Shown: one piece after another, positions 40,777-50,758 of the stretch
Layout of the letters: each line of letters opens with the position of its first letter
Position numbering within the stretch: the first letter of the stretch is position 1
Assembly (NCBI RefSeq): GCF_049310925.1
Contig: NZ_JBMERP010000016.1
Coordinates: 1 to 64,000, forward strand
Origin: Virgibacillus_F sp049310925
GTDB lineage: Bacteria; Bacillota; Bacilli; Bacillales; Amphibacillaceae
Direction: 5' to 3'
Length of the DNA stretch: 64,000 bases
The notes under the pieces: generated by a model
Database searches by the model: none
What the model was told of the DNA's origin: nothing
Seen by the model: only the letters and a program-made list of their open reading frames with translations
Made by a program: the position numbers and the translations under genes

Positions 40777-41886
40777 TTAGTGCAGAATATGGACAGTCGG
40801 GTCTTCCACGCCTGCCCTTCTATAAATTAAACTTTCGACTTTCTCACTTGAGGTTACTTTAATCTCAAGGTCAAAATCATTTGGAAACATTTCCTTTACA
40901 AGACCATATGCATACTGTGAAAAACCGATGACTTCACCTTTTCCATAAAATTCGATTGGAACTTCAAGTGTTAATTTCATAAGTTCCTCGTTCATGTAAA
41001 ATCCTTCCCCGATTACACCTGTATAATTAGGGAAAAATTGTGCGACTTCATTGGTAAAACTCGAAATTAACTGTGCGTTATCTGAGTATTTGGTACTCGC
41101 TTTATCCGATGGAAATAACACATGCTCTTCCTGAATTGAATCCCAATCACCAATAGACATGTCGCTGCCTTTCACTTGAGTTTTGGCCACAAAATCACCT
41201 GGTATTGGAGTTCCTTGTGCTTCCTCACGATATATCGCAAACACAATTGGCACATCGTCAAGGCCTTCCATCTTCCGAACACGTTCGAGTATTGTTTGTG
41301 CCATTTGTTTCCCTTGTTTCAGCATTACTTCCTGGGATATCTTCTCATAGTAGGGACCGCCTGACTCTGTTTGAAATCGGTATTCTGATTTTAATGCCAA
41401 TCCAATTGAAATCCCGGCTAATTCAACCGTATTATCCTTTTTCTTTTTCAGGAAATTCTGCTCCAGGATATGTGACAGATACCTTGGATTTTCCCGATAA
41501 ACTTCTTCTTTTGCATCTTCTTTTACTACTGGATTTAATCCATCAATCCAACTATAGACCGTGCTCTCAGACAGTTGCTGACCTGCTTGAAAGAAATGGT
41601 TACCCGGATCGTAATACTTTTTGGAATGGCGTCTTAAACCTTCCTCCACCTGATCAATATCCAGTCTATTCCCCATTTGACCTGTGATAACACCTCGGGC
41701 GGCGCTTGGTTTGTATGGCAGTATCATTTTGTATTCTTCGTCTGAAAGCTGATAGCTGGGAACGATTGAAGGATTCTGATTTGCAGTCTCATTTTCCTTT
41801 TTTACAAGTTCGTCTTCATTAATATTCGGTGAACAGCTCGTCATAAAAAGAAGTGCACCCGTCAACCAAATAGCTAATTTTTTCAC
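40777..41886 (-). CDS. camS: CamS-family lipoprotein (YerH)
   Basis: A 369-residue membrane-anchored lipoprotein. The start is taken at GTG 41886 (MKKLAIWLTGALLFMTSC), 8 nt after AAGGGG, giving a signal peptide with lipid-attachment Cys18. The mature part contains GISIGLALKSEYRFQTESGG and the C-terminal LIYRRAGVEDPTVHILH typical of CamS. In staphylococci and enterococci a fragment of this lipoprotein's signal peptide is the sex pheromone cAM373; a comparable role here is not shown. Its start is 12 nt after the ligA stop, so it belongs to the pcrA-ligA-camS operon. Confidence 0.9.
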   Translation of the reverse strand: MKKLAIWLTGALLFMTSCSPNINEDELVKKENETANQNPSIVPSYQLSDEEYKMILPYKPSAARGVITGQMGNRLDIDQVEEGLRRHSKKYYDPGNHFFQAGQQLSESTVYSWIDGLNPVVKEDAKEEVYRENPRYLSHILEQNFLKKKKDNTVELAGISIGLALKSEYRFQTESGGPYYEKISQEVMLKQGKQMAQTILERVRKMEGLDDVPIVFAIYREEAQGTPIPGDFVAKTQVKGSDMSIGDWDSIQEEHVLFPSDKASTKYSDNAQLISSFTNEVAQFFPNYTGVIGEGFYMNEELMKLTLEVPIEFYGKGEVIGFSQYAYGLVKEMFPNDFDLEIKVTSSEKVESLIYRRAGVEDPTVHILH

Positions 41887-41898
41887 ATTCCCCACCCC

Positions 41899-43902
41899 TT
41901 ACTTTTCTAAAACTTCTCTGAGCTGTTCTTCATTCCATATGATTATCCCTAGCTGCTTTGCTTTATCCAGCTTGGAACCAGCCTCATCACCGGCGATTAG
42001 GAAATCCGTCTTTTTACTGACGCTGTTTGTTACTGAACCTCCCAATTGTTCAATGGCAGATTTGGCTTCAGACCTTGAGAAACTATCCATTTTGCCAGTT
42101 AACACAACAGTTTTACCAGAAAAAATAGTATTTTGTGCGATTTCCTGTTTTTTCGGTCCTTTATAATCCATATTTACACCGAGTTCATTCAACTCAGCTA
42201 AAAGATCGGTTACTTCAACTTCTGAAAAATACATCGCAACCGAGTCAGCCATTTTTTCACCAATTTCATCAATGCTGATTAGATCTTCATACGTTGCATG
42301 CTTCAGGCTTTCCATTGTTTCGAAATGTACTGCCAAAGTTTTCGCCGCTTTAGAACCTACAAACCGCAATCCAAGACCAAACAGTAACTTTTCCAAGGAG
42401 TTCGATTTGGACGTTTCAATTGCCTGAAGGAGGTTATGTACTGACTTTTCACCCATCCGGTCTAGTTTTAATAAATCATCACGCTGCAATCGATAAATAT
42501 CCGCAATCGTGTGAATCAACTTCTCCTGGAAAAGTTGAATAATTACTTTTTCTCCTAAACCATCAATGTTCATAGCGTTTCTTGAGACAAAGTGGATCAA
42601 CCCTTCTTTTAACTGGGCCGGGCAGTTTGGATTAATACATCTGAGTGCAACCTCTTCCTCTAAACGGACAAGCTCACTTCCACAGGCTGGACAGGACTCA
42701 GGCATATGAAAGGCTTTTTCTGAACCAGTTCGCTTTTCCTCTACTACACGAACAACCTCTGGAATGATATCTCCTGCTTTTTTAATAACTACCGTATCAC
42801 CAAGTTTAATATCCTTAGCCCGGATTAAGTCTTCATTATGCAATGAAGCTCTTTTAACTGTCGTGCCTGCAACCTTAACAGGCTCAAGAATTGCAGTTGG
42901 GGTAATTACGCCAGTACGCCCCACGCTTAATTCAATATCATGGAGGATTGTAACAACCTCTTCTGCCGGAAACTTATAAGCAATAGCCCACCGAGGACTT
43001 TTTGCAGTGAAACCAAGTTCTTCCTGTTGGTCCAGATTATCTACCTTTATAACGATTCCATCTATTTCATAGCCAAGTTTTGGCCGTTCAGCTTCCCAGT
43101 ACGTAACATATTCAATGACTTCCTCTATCGTCTCACATTTTTTCCACTCTGGATTGGTTTTTAGACCAAGCTTTTTTAAATAGTCAAGTCGTTCACTGTG
43201 TGAGGCTAGTGAACCTGCTTCCCATTCACCAACGCCGTATAAAAATATATCTAGGTTTCGTTTTGCTGCAATTCTGGGATCCAATTGGCGCAGAGATCCA
43301 GCAGCCGCATTTCGCGGATTTGCAAAAGGTTCCTCTTCATTTTCATCACGGCTTTTATTTAACGCCAAAAAAGATTTATGAGGCATAAATGCTTCCCCAC
43401 GAACTTCCATGGTATTTTTTTCAGCTATGGTTAATGGAATACTTTTAATCGTTCTTAAGTTACTCGTAATGTCTTCGCCAGTTGTCCCATCGCCACGCGT
43501 TGCACCACGGATAAATTTCCCATCCTCATAGGTAAGTGACACTGCTAAACCATCAATTTTTAATTCACAAACAAATGATAGTTTAGCATCAGTCACCCCA
43601 GCTGCACGACGTTCAAAGTCACGTAAATCTTCTGCATTGAAGGCATTTCCAAGACTAAGCATCGGTACATTATGCTGTACCTTTTTAAAACCCTCCAGTG
43701 GCTCGCCACCTATACGCTGTGTTGGAGACTCTGTTGTAATAAACTCAGGAAACTCTTCTTCTAATTCACGAAGTTCCTGCATCTTTTGGTCATATTCCGC
43801 ATCGGGTACACTTGGATTATCTAATACATGATATTCATAGTTATAGTTATTCAGCAGTTCGCTTAATTCAATAACTTTTTCTTGTGCCTGTTGTTTATCC
43901 AC
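41899..43902 (-). CDS. ligA: NAD+-dependent DNA ligase LigA
   Basis: Seals nicks during replication and repair using NAD+. The adenylated Lys115 is in CELKIDGLA. The order is Ia/adenylation domain, OB fold, Cys4 zinc finger (CPACGSEL and CINPNCPAQ), helix-hairpin-helix tandem, and a C-terminal BRCT domain from about 590 (IFSGKTVVLTG). The open frame extends to GTG 43914, where the ribosome-binding site overlaps it; GTG 43902 gives MDKQQAQ, matching the family's normal N-terminus, and a total of 667 residues. It lies 15 nt after the pcrA stop. Confidence 0.95.
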   Translation of the reverse strand: MDKQQAQEKVIELSELLNNYNYEYHVLDNPSVPDAEYDQKMQELRELEEEFPEFITTESPTQRIGGEPLEGFKKVQHNVPMLSLGNAFNAEDLRDFERRAAGVTDAKLSFVCELKIDGLAVSLTYEDGKFIRGATRGDGTTGEDITSNLRTIKSIPLTIAEKNTMEVRGEAFMPHKSFLALNKSRDENEEEPFANPRNAAAGSLRQLDPRIAAKRNLDIFLYGVGEWEAGSLASHSERLDYLKKLGLKTNPEWKKCETIEEVIEYVTYWEAERPKLGYEIDGIVIKVDNLDQQEELGFTAKSPRWAIAYKFPAEEVVTILHDIELSVGRTGVITPTAILEPVKVAGTTVKRASLHNEDLIRAKDIKLGDTVVIKKAGDIIPEVVRVVEEKRTGSEKAFHMPESCPACGSELVRLEEEVALRCINPNCPAQLKEGLIHFVSRNAMNIDGLGEKVIIQLFQEKLIHTIADIYRLQRDDLLKLDRMGEKSVHNLLQAIETSKSNSLEKLLFGLGLRFVGSKAAKTLAVHFETMESLKHATYEDLISIDEIGEKMADSVAMYFSEVEVTDLLAELNELGVNMDYKGPKKQEIAQNTIFSGKTVVLTGKMDSFSRSEAKSAIEQLGGSVTNSVSKKTDFLIAGDEAGSKLDKAKQLGIIIWNEEQLREVLEK

Positions 43903-43917
43903 TAGTCGGGGCACCTC

Positions 43918-46137
43918 CTATTGTTTCGTGATTGGAGCAAATTTTGCTAATACCCGTTTAATTCCATTTGGTGCTGGGAACGCAATATCCAGTTCCATTG
44001 CTTCACCCGTACCTTGTACTTTAACGACGGTACCAACACCCCATTTTTTATGAGATGCTTTATCACCGGTAGCCCATATTTCATTTTCAGCACCCGTTGT
44101 TGTCTGCATCTTCTGTGCTTTTCGTTTGATTGGAGAAGGTGTGTCTTGAATGGTTTTGCGCTGACCAAATATAGTTGCTTTCGCTTCTTCTATACCTTCC
44201 AGAAGTTCATCAGGTATTTCACTAATGAATCGGCTCATTGGATTCATATTGGTCTTTCCAAACAATGTACGCATTTTTGCATGTGTTAAATATAGTTCTT
44301 TTTCTGCCCGCGTTATTCCCACATAAGCAAGCCTGCGTTCTTCCTCCATCTCATCTTCATCAAACATAGAACGACTGTGTGGAAACACGTTTTCTTCAAG
44401 ACCGATCAGGAAAACTACTGGGAATTCAAGACCTTTCGCAGCATGAAGTGTCATTAAAGTTATCTTTTCGGTCGTCGCGTCTTCATCGTCTTCTACTTTG
44501 TCAATATCTGCAATCAGTGCCAAGTCAGTCAGAAATGTAACGAGCGTTTTATCATCCTCGCTCGTCTTTTCAAAGTCCTGTGTAACAGTTAAGAATTCTT
44601 CTAAGTTTTCTAACCTGCTTTGAGATTCAATTGTGTTTTCTCTCTTAAATGATTCTTCATATCCTGTCCGTTTAAGAACGGCTTCAACCATATCTGTAGC
44701 TGACAAAAATTCCTGTTGCTGTGACAACGATCCGATTAAGGTACCAAACTCAGATAATGCTTGAGCTGCCTTTTTTGAAACCCCTACAAAGTCAATTTCC
44801 TTCACTGTTTCAAAAAAAGAAATGTCGTGTTCCGATGCATGTGCACGCATACGATCAACTGTCGTTTTCCCTATGCCACGCTTTGGAACATTCACCACCC
44901 GTTCGAAACTAAAATCATCATGTGGATTCGTTATTAATCGTAAGTAAGCGACCATATCCTTAATTTCCTTTCGGTCGTAGAATTTCGTTCCGCCGACCAT
45001 CTGATATGGGATAGTTGATTTCATTAATGTATCCTCAATAGCACGTGATTGCGCATTTGTACGGTAAAGTATCGCAATATCATTAGGCGAATAACCATGT
45101 TCACGGGTTAATTCTTGAATCTTATCTGTAACGAAAAATGCCTCCTCGTGTTCTGTACCACCTTGAAAATAATGAATGTTTTTCCCATCATCATTTTCAG
45201 TCCAAAGGTTTTTCGGTTTTCTTCCTGTATTGTTTCCAATTACTTTATTTGCCGCTGAAAGAATTGATTTTGTCGAACGATAATTTTGTTCAAGAAACAC
45301 TGATTTTGCCGCAGGGTAGTCTTTTTCAAATGTTAAAATATTCGTTATGTCTGCTCCACGCCATCCATAGATAGACTGATCGGAATCACCCACAACACAA
45401 ATATTCTGGAACCGTGACGCCAACTGCTTTACCAGAAAATATTGTGCATGGTTTGTATCCTGATACTCATCTACATGAATATATTGAAACCTTCGTTGAT
45501 AGCCTTCCAATACCTCAGGGACTTTTTTAAACAAGTGAATGGTTTGCATGATTAAGTCATCAAAATCGAGGGCTTGATTTTTCTGTAGTGTTTTTTGATA
45601 TGACACATAGACTTCAGCTATTTGACGATCGAAGAAGTTCCCTGCATTTTTGGTGTATTCCTCTGGTGTAATCAATTCATTTTTAGCATTACTGATAGAA
45701 CCAAGTATTGCTCTTGGTTCAAATTTCTTTGGATCAATATTAAGGTTTTTCAGAATCTGTTTAATAACAGACAGCTGATCTCCACCATCTAAAATAGTGA
45801 AGTTTCGGTTATAGCCAATTCGGTCAATGTCCCGGCGTAAAATCCGGACGCACATTGAGTGGAAAGTAGATACCCAGATTTGTTCACTTTCCGGGCCAAC
45901 TAGTTTGCTGACACGTGCCTTCATCTCTCGGGCTGCTTTATTGGTAAATGTGATTGCGAGAATGCTTCTTGGTGAGACTTCCTTTTCACTGAGCAAGTAA
46001 GCGATACGATGTGTTAATACACGAGTCTTTCCGCTTCCCGCCCCAGCCATTATTAATAAAGCTCCATCTGTCTGTTTAACTGCCTGTTGCTGTTCGTTAT
46101 TTAATCCTTTGAGTAAGTCGTCCATAATATGACTCAC
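43918..46137 (-). CDS. pcrA: ATP-dependent DNA helicase PcrA
   Basis: UvrD/Rep-type SF1A 3'-5' helicase for repair and plasmid replication. The 739-residue protein has Walker A AGAGSGKT at residues 31-38, motif II DEYQDTN, motif III GDSDQSIYGWRGA, motif IV EQNYRS and motif V HAAKGLEF. The C-terminal tail (about 670-739, ATGDKASHKKWGVGTVVKV) is the Tudor-like RNA-polymerase-binding fold of PcrA. The GTG start at 46137 has AAGGTGG 7 nt upstream; an in-frame ATG lies 12 nt later. A repeat element separates it from pcrB, unlike in B. subtilis. Confidence 0.95.
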   Translation of the reverse strand: MSHIMDDLLKGLNNEQQQAVKQTDGALLIMAGAGSGKTRVLTHRIAYLLSEKEVSPRSILAITFTNKAAREMKARVSKLVGPESEQIWVSTFHSMCVRILRRDIDRIGYNRNFTILDGGDQLSVIKQILKNLNIDPKKFEPRAILGSISNAKNELITPEEYTKNAGNFFDRQIAEVYVSYQKTLQKNQALDFDDLIMQTIHLFKKVPEVLEGYQRRFQYIHVDEYQDTNHAQYFLVKQLASRFQNICVVGDSDQSIYGWRGADITNILTFEKDYPAAKSVFLEQNYRSTKSILSAANKVIGNNTGRKPKNLWTENDDGKNIHYFQGGTEHEEAFFVTDKIQELTREHGYSPNDIAILYRTNAQSRAIEDTLMKSTIPYQMVGGTKFYDRKEIKDMVAYLRLITNPHDDFSFERVVNVPKRGIGKTTVDRMRAHASEHDISFFETVKEIDFVGVSKKAAQALSEFGTLIGSLSQQQEFLSATDMVEAVLKRTGYEESFKRENTIESQSRLENLEEFLTVTQDFEKTSEDDKTLVTFLTDLALIADIDKVEDDEDATTEKITLMTLHAAKGLEFPVVFLIGLEENVFPHSRSMFDEDEMEEERRLAYVGITRAEKELYLTHAKMRTLFGKTNMNPMSRFISEIPDELLEGIEEAKATIFGQRKTIQDTPSPIKRKAQKMQTTTGAENEIWATGDKASHKKWGVGTVVKVQGTGEAMELDIAFPAPNGIKRVLAKFAPITKQ

Positions 46138-46183
46138 GATGACACCACCTTAATTATCTTTTTTATTGTAAGTTCTTTAAGTT

Positions 46184-46605
46184 TTGTTATATTTAATTTT
46201 CACAGTTGATGAAAAGCGACGTAGTGAAAATTCTTTCGACGCCCTGCGATCGCTGCGGAAAAATCACTACGCTTTCCGCGGGCTTGCGCTGAGCCTCCTC
46301 GATCGCAAAGACCGCTCACTGCGGGGTCTCAACACTTCGCTATCCCGCAGGAGTCTTCGTGTTTTTCCTCCGCTAGCACGATGGTTTAACAGTACTGTAT
46401 GGCTCACTTACTATTACGATAGTTGATTGGAGCGGAGGACCGTTGACTCCTGCGGGAACAGCACGAGTCTGAAGACCCCGCAGAGTGAATTTCTCGAGGA
46501 GGCTGAAGCCGTGCCCGCGGAAAGCAACGGTCCGCAGCGGAAAGAAACATAGCAGTTACGTCGCATTTTATAGAATTTGTGTCATTTTAGAAAACAGCCT
46601 TATTA
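46184..46605. repeat. GC-rich intergenic repeat between pcrB and pcrA
   Basis: The 492-bp pcrB-pcrA gap is mostly one element of the same family as those at 6463 and 52345. It has two opposed halves: CTTTCCGCGGGC...GCCTCCTCG...GCGGGGTCT...CCCGCAGGAGTCTTCGT on the left (about 46258-46360) and GACTCCTGCGGGAACAGCAC...GAAGACCCCGCAG...GGAGGCTGAAGCCGTGCCCG on the right (about 46444-46520). The halves are inverted complements and could form a large hairpin. It ends with TTAGAAAACAGCCTT, shared with the 6.9 kb copy. No coding frame is conserved. Confidence 0.78.
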
Positions 46606-46629
46606 TATTTTTATTCTGTTCTAATGCTC

Positions 46630-47319
46630 TTAAGATTTTGCAACGGCTTTTACCGTTTTAAGTGCTTTTTTCAGATCTGTATAAATAATGTTTCCAACTA
46701 CAACTGCATCTGCATGTTCTTTCATTTCAGCTGCCTGGAAGTTATTTTCAATTCCCCCACCATAAAAAAGCAATGTATTATCCAACTGCTCCTTTACTTT
46801 TTTCACAAGCGCCGGATCCCCGTATGTACCACTGTACTCCATGTAGAATATCGGTAAGTGAAAAACATGCTCTGCCATATATGCATATGCAGTCACATCT
46901 GCATCATCAGGCATGTAGCTGTCCGTGTGTGTAAAGGCTTTTGCATTTTCGTTTAACATACAATAACCTTCTACAAAAATTTCGTCCCAGTCCATAATAT
47001 CTTTATATTGTTTAATGGCCTGATGCTGGATATCCATCACCCATTTTTTATCACGGCTATTCAAAACCATCGGAATGAAGTAGTGATCAAAACCAGGTGT
47101 GATAGCTTCCAAATTGGATATTTCCAAAATGCATGGAACCGTGTACCTGCGAATACGTGACAACAAGTCTAACACTCCATCCAATGTTACATCATCAGTT
47201 CCACCAACAATAATTGCGTCTGTACCTGATTCACAGACCTTGTCCAAGTCTTCATCCGAGATTTCTTTTGCCGGATCAAGCTTAAATATATGATTAAACT
47301 CATTCAATAAATTTTTCAA
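46630..47319 (-). CDS. pcrB: Heptaprenylglyceryl phosphate synthase PcrB
   Basis: A TIM-barrel prenyltransferase that joins heptaprenyl diphosphate to sn-glycerol-1-phosphate, making an archaeal-type ether lipid in Bacillaceae. The 229-residue protein has the family blocks DPAKEISDEDLDKVCESGTD, IIVGGTDDVTLDG, FYMEYSGTYGDPALVKKV and LFYGGGIENNFQAAEM. The start is TTG 47319 after GGGGG, with normal spacing. It is separated from pcrA by a repeat element but remains on the same strand. The preceding 257 bp to yerC include a terminator (47528-47569) and otherwise no feature beyond its probable promoter. Confidence 0.93.
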   Translation of the reverse strand: MKNLLNEFNHIFKLDPAKEISDEDLDKVCESGTDAIIVGGTDDVTLDGVLDLLSRIRRYTVPCILEISNLEAITPGFDHYFIPMVLNSRDKKWVMDIQHQAIKQYKDIMDWDEIFVEGYCMLNENAKAFTHTDSYMPDDADVTAYAYMAEHVFHLPIFYMEYSGTYGDPALVKKVKEQLDNTLLFYGGGIENNFQAAEMKEHADAVVVGNIIYTDLKKALKTVKAVAKS

Positions 47320-47527
47320 GGTAACTAACCCCCATGCTTATATTCCATTATTTCATTATAGCAAAAAACTGTGGGTGAATTTAGGATAAAGTGTATATTT
47401 TTATAAAAAAATCTATGTGGGCGGCTGAATGTGCTTTCTAAGCTGGAAGTCGAGGGGGGATATACAAAGGGTTGTGGCCGCGATGGAACGGGATGAAGGT
47501 CGATTTCCCGTCGCTCGTTGTCAATAA

Positions 47528-47569
47528 TATAAAAAAAATAAAAATATCACAGCCATAATCAGCTGTGAT
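47528..47569 (-). terminator. Terminator after yerC
   Basis: On the minus strand ATCACAGC/GCTGTGAT with a 9-nt loop is followed by ATTTTTATTTTTTTTAT. It separates yerA-yerB-yerC from pcrB. Confidence 0.92.
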
Positions 47570-47576
47570 TAAACTT

Positions 47577-47873
47577 TTACTCTTCTTCTGATAATCGATC
47601 GAGCACTAGTTTGTATCCATCACTACCATAATTAATGCAGCGTCGCACTCTTGAAATTGTTGCGGTTGATGCTTTGGTTTCTTTTTCAATCAAATTGTAC
47701 GTTAGTCCCTCTGATAGCATCTTTGCTACCTGCAGCCTCTGTGCTATGGAATGAACTTCACTCATCGTGGTGATATCATCAAAAAACTGATAGCATTCTT
47801 CGCGATTATTCAAGGAAAGAATCGCATCAAAAAATTGATCTAATTGCTTGCCGCGTAACTTATCTATTTGCAA
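47577..47873 (-). CDS. yerC: YerC/YecD TrpR-like DNA-binding protein
   Basis: A 98-residue protein of the TrpR-related YerC/YecD family. The helix-turn-helix spans about 55-85: GLTYNLIEKETKASTATISR, then VRRCINYG. Its targets are not known. The start codon is TTG 47873, 6 nt after GGGAGGG. It follows yerB by 15 nt, is in the same operon, and is closed by a strong terminator. Confidence 0.92.
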   Translation of the reverse strand: MQIDKLRGKQLDQFFDAILSLNNREECYQFFDDITTMSEVHSIAQRLQVAKMLSEGLTYNLIEKETKASTATISRVRRCINYGSDGYKLVLDRLSEEE

Positions 47874-47888
47874 GTTGATCCCTCCCGT

Positions 47889-48935
47889 TTATTTAGTGAC
47901 ATGTATTGGTGTATCTATCGGAACGACATTGATCCAGGTTTTTCCTGGCACGAATCCAACAGGCTTTCCGTCCTTAACAGGGATAATTCTTCCATCTTGA
48001 TTTTCCCAGCTGACATGTTGAATTTTACCTTTTTGAATCAGGTAACCTTCCCCACCTGAAGTAATATCAATTTCACGACGGCCGGCATTATCAATAACTT
48101 CATGATCAGTCTTCACGATAAAGATATTGTCCACCAGAACAGGTTCGTTCGAATTTAATTCTACTGTTTGTTCTCGATCACTAAGTCGGCTATATTTTCC
48201 TGATTCCGGTTCAAAGTTATATTCGACAATTTCCATAGGCTGGTCAGCATACACAATTTCGATATGTGACGCAGGGTCTCCTTTAATCTGATTTGCTTCA
48301 TCAGCTGTTAAAAATAGCAGCGGTTCTTTAGTAGTAGTAATATCATAACCTTTTGATTTTGCTACATCATATACCGCTCCAACCTGAACATATGAATTAT
48401 GCGGTGCAGCGCGGAAGCTTTCCCGCTTGAAAAGATGTCCATCATTATCATATATAGAACCATTTAGATAGTCGATGTCCCGTTCTTTAATCATATCATT
48501 CACAAAGCCTGCAGCTCCGTGATATACATACAAAGCATTATACCCATTTGCTAATTCAAAATAGTATTCACGGGCACTGCGAACAGGACCAGCCACTTCC
48601 GGCAACTCACTTTGAAATAAAGCTAGAAATCTTGTAATTCTACCTTCTGCCAGTATCTCAAAAACGACATCGGCTTTCGACAATCCTGTTTGTGGACGTG
48701 CTTTAGTATGATTATTAACCATGATTCCAATTGCTCGATTATCTACTTGTTTTTCCGCTTCCAGTCCTGTTAATGGGTAAACAAATTCAGCTTTTTCAAC
48801 TTCTTTCGGCGTGCTTGATTTTTCCTCAACAGCATTTTCTTTATCCTCATTATTTGTCGCTTTACTTTCCTCTTTTGAACATCCAAAAAGTAGAATAGCA
48901 AAAACTACAGCCAAGCATAAGAATGTTTTTCTCAC
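47889..48935 (-). CDS. yerB: YerB-like lipoprotein (DUF3048)
   Basis: A 348-residue extracytoplasmic lipoprotein. The signal peptide MRKTFLCLAVVFAILLFGCS provides lipid-attachment Cys19. An acidic linker then leads into two DUF3048 halves containing RAIGIMVNNHTKARPQTGLS, EGRITRFLALFQSE and PVRSAREYYFEL. The function is unknown; homologues occur throughout Bacilli next to yerC. Translation begins at GTG 48935. The gene is 28 bp downstream of yerA. Confidence 0.92.
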   Translation of the reverse strand: MRKTFLCLAVVFAILLFGCSKEESKATNNEDKENAVEEKSSTPKEVEKAEFVYPLTGLEAEKQVDNRAIGIMVNNHTKARPQTGLSKADVVFEILAEGRITRFLALFQSELPEVAGPVRSAREYYFELANGYNALYVYHGAAGFVNDMIKERDIDYLNGSIYDNDGHLFKRESFRAAPHNSYVQVGAVYDVAKSKGYDITTTKEPLLFLTADEANQIKGDPASHIEIVYADQPMEIVEYNFEPESGKYSRLSDREQTVELNSNEPVLVDNIFIVKTDHEVIDNAGRREIDITSGGEGYLIQKGKIQHVSWENQDGRIIPVKDGKPVGFVPGKTWINVVPIDTPIHVTK

Positions 48936-48963
48936 TTCCTCACACCACCTTATAATAAGTATA

Positions 48964-50709
48964 TTAGCGCATAATTGCTGGGAAGAGCACTTCTCTTTTT
49001 TTCACATCAACAATTCCTCGTTGCGTAATCCGAATGAACGGTAAGTGAGTTGCTGATAAAAATAGTATGGAATAAACTGGGTCCCCGTATGGATAACCAA
49101 AGTTTTTTAAGATCTGCTTTAGTTCTTTTTCTTTTGCAATTAAATCATCCATTTTACCATCAAACATAATTCCACCTAGTGTAAGAGGAAGTTCAAAAAT
49201 AATTGTACCCTCATGAACGATTACAATTCCACCACCAAGTTCTTGAAGTCTATTGGATGCCAGCAGGATATCCTGCTTGTTTTTACCAATATACACCATG
49301 TCTCCTGTTGTTGAATAAGAACTTGCTATCGCTCCAAGCTTGTTGGTGAACCCGCGAATTGTTGTATTCACCCGCCACTTTCCTTTGCGATCGATAAGCA
49401 GAAGAAAAGCATCACTGTTAGTTGTCGGCAGCTCTTGCAGCGTTACGTCTGTTTGAATTGCATATGGTTTTATAATTACATCATTTACCATATCAAGACC
49501 AATTGGTATCGAGAACTGCAAATCACTTTCACTTAAGGCCCAATCGAACTCTATTGGCCCTACGTTATGTTCTTTCCAATCCAAGTTACTGCTGACCCTT
49601 TGTTCAACCTGTTCCTTTTTAATCCATTCCCCACTAGCTAAAACACTAATAGGATCTGGGTTCGTTTTTTCTTCTAGTATATTAATGTGTGCAATTTTAC
49701 CAGGTGCAATTCCACCAAGCTTATCATCAAAATTAAAATGCCTGGCTACATTATAGGTAGCCATTCGATATGCTTCTTCAAGCGGAACTCCTTTTTCAAT
49801 AGCAATAGCGATACACACGTTCATTAAACCATTCTCATAAAAAGTGGGGGTGGATCCATCCGTGTTCATCGTCAGGTTTTCATAATTGTTAATCCCGCTC
49901 GATACCAGCTCTTCCAATAATTCCGGCAGGTCCGGTCGTATGGAAGAATAGCGCAGTCCAACACTATATCCTAATCTCAGTCTCGAGATTACTTCCTCGG
50001 CTGTCATGGACTCATGATCTGCAGTAACACCCAGCAGTTTCATTTTGTTAAGCGTTCCTTCAGATGCTCCTGGCAAATGCCCCTCCACTGGTTTGCCTAA
50101 TCGATTTGCTTCCTGCATCCAGTAAAGTAGACGATCATCTCCCCTTAGCAACTGTGGCCATCCTGTCAATTCTCCGCCCTGTACCACAAACCGGTTTTCC
50201 AACCATGAAAGCACTGTTTCACTGTTAAAAATAGCTTCTTCGTCTTTTAACGCTGTTTGCGAATCAAAACGAGCCCACCAGTACATCGAAACAGGTAGTT
50301 TGTTAAACTCCTCTAATAAAGTAAACGCTTTCGTTTTATCTAATAAAAAAAGCCACATTAAATTATCATTGACTAGTGTAGTAGTACCAAATTTTGCTGC
50401 ATGAATTGCCAGCTCTTCCGGGTTATACAACTGAAACGGGTGTGCATGGGGTTCAATATAGCCAGGAACCAAATAGCGATTCTCACAGTCTACCAGTTCA
50501 ACACCGGTTATTTGATCAGGCATTTTTTCTCCCACATATATGATTCGATCCTTTAGTATCCAGATATTCGCGGTTAACCATTGTTTTGTATATACATTTA
50601 AATAGGTCCCATTTGTTAAAACTTTGGTTGGTGCTACCTTTCCGTCAAGGACAGCAACATGTTCACGGAGCTCGCGATTACGCCAGTGATATACACCATT
50701 CTCCACCAT
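48964..50709 (-). CDS. yerA: Adenine deaminase-family amidohydrolase (YerA)
   Basis: A 581-residue cytosolic amidohydrolase related to adenine deaminase (adenine to hypoxanthine), consistent with its place after the purine operon. The metal-binding start motif is GYIEPHAHPFQL; the later block MNTDGSTPTFYENG replaces part of the classical adenine deaminase site, so activity on adenine is not certain. The C-terminal RGIVDVKKREVLFP is also conserved. The frame extends to ATG 50727, but TGGAGAG lies 8 nt before ATG 50709, giving the same length as B. subtilis YerA (580). Confidence 0.88.
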   Translation of the reverse strand: MVENGVYHWRNRELREHVAVLDGKVAPTKVLTNGTYLNVYTKQWLTANIWILKDRIIYVGEKMPDQITGVELVDCENRYLVPGYIEPHAHPFQLYNPEELAIHAAKFGTTTLVNDNLMWLFLLDKTKAFTLLEEFNKLPVSMYWWARFDSQTALKDEEAIFNSETVLSWLENRFVVQGGELTGWPQLLRGDDRLLYWMQEANRLGKPVEGHLPGASEGTLNKMKLLGVTADHESMTAEEVISRLRLGYSVGLRYSSIRPDLPELLEELVSSGINNYENLTMNTDGSTPTFYENGLMNVCIAIAIEKGVPLEEAYRMATYNVARHFNFDDKLGGIAPGKIAHINILEEKTNPDPISVLASGEWIKKEQVEQRVSSNLDWKEHNVGPIEFDWALSESDLQFSIPIGLDMVNDVIIKPYAIQTDVTLQELPTTNSDAFLLLIDRKGKWRVNTTIRGFTNKLGAIASSYSTTGDMVYIGKNKQDILLASNRLQELGGGIVIVHEGTIIFELPLTLGGIMFDGKMDDLIAKEKELKQILKNFGYPYGDPVYSILFLSATHLPFIRITQRGIVDVKKREVLFPAIMR

Positions 50710-50758
50710 AAAATCAACTCTCCACATTCATATTTTCTATATCGTATCATAAAATAGA

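Noticed and set aside
47400..47530. GC-richer stretch between pcrB and yerC as a possible small RNA
   Set aside because: No inverted repeats, promoter or conserved motif could be supported; only the yerC terminator next to it is clear.
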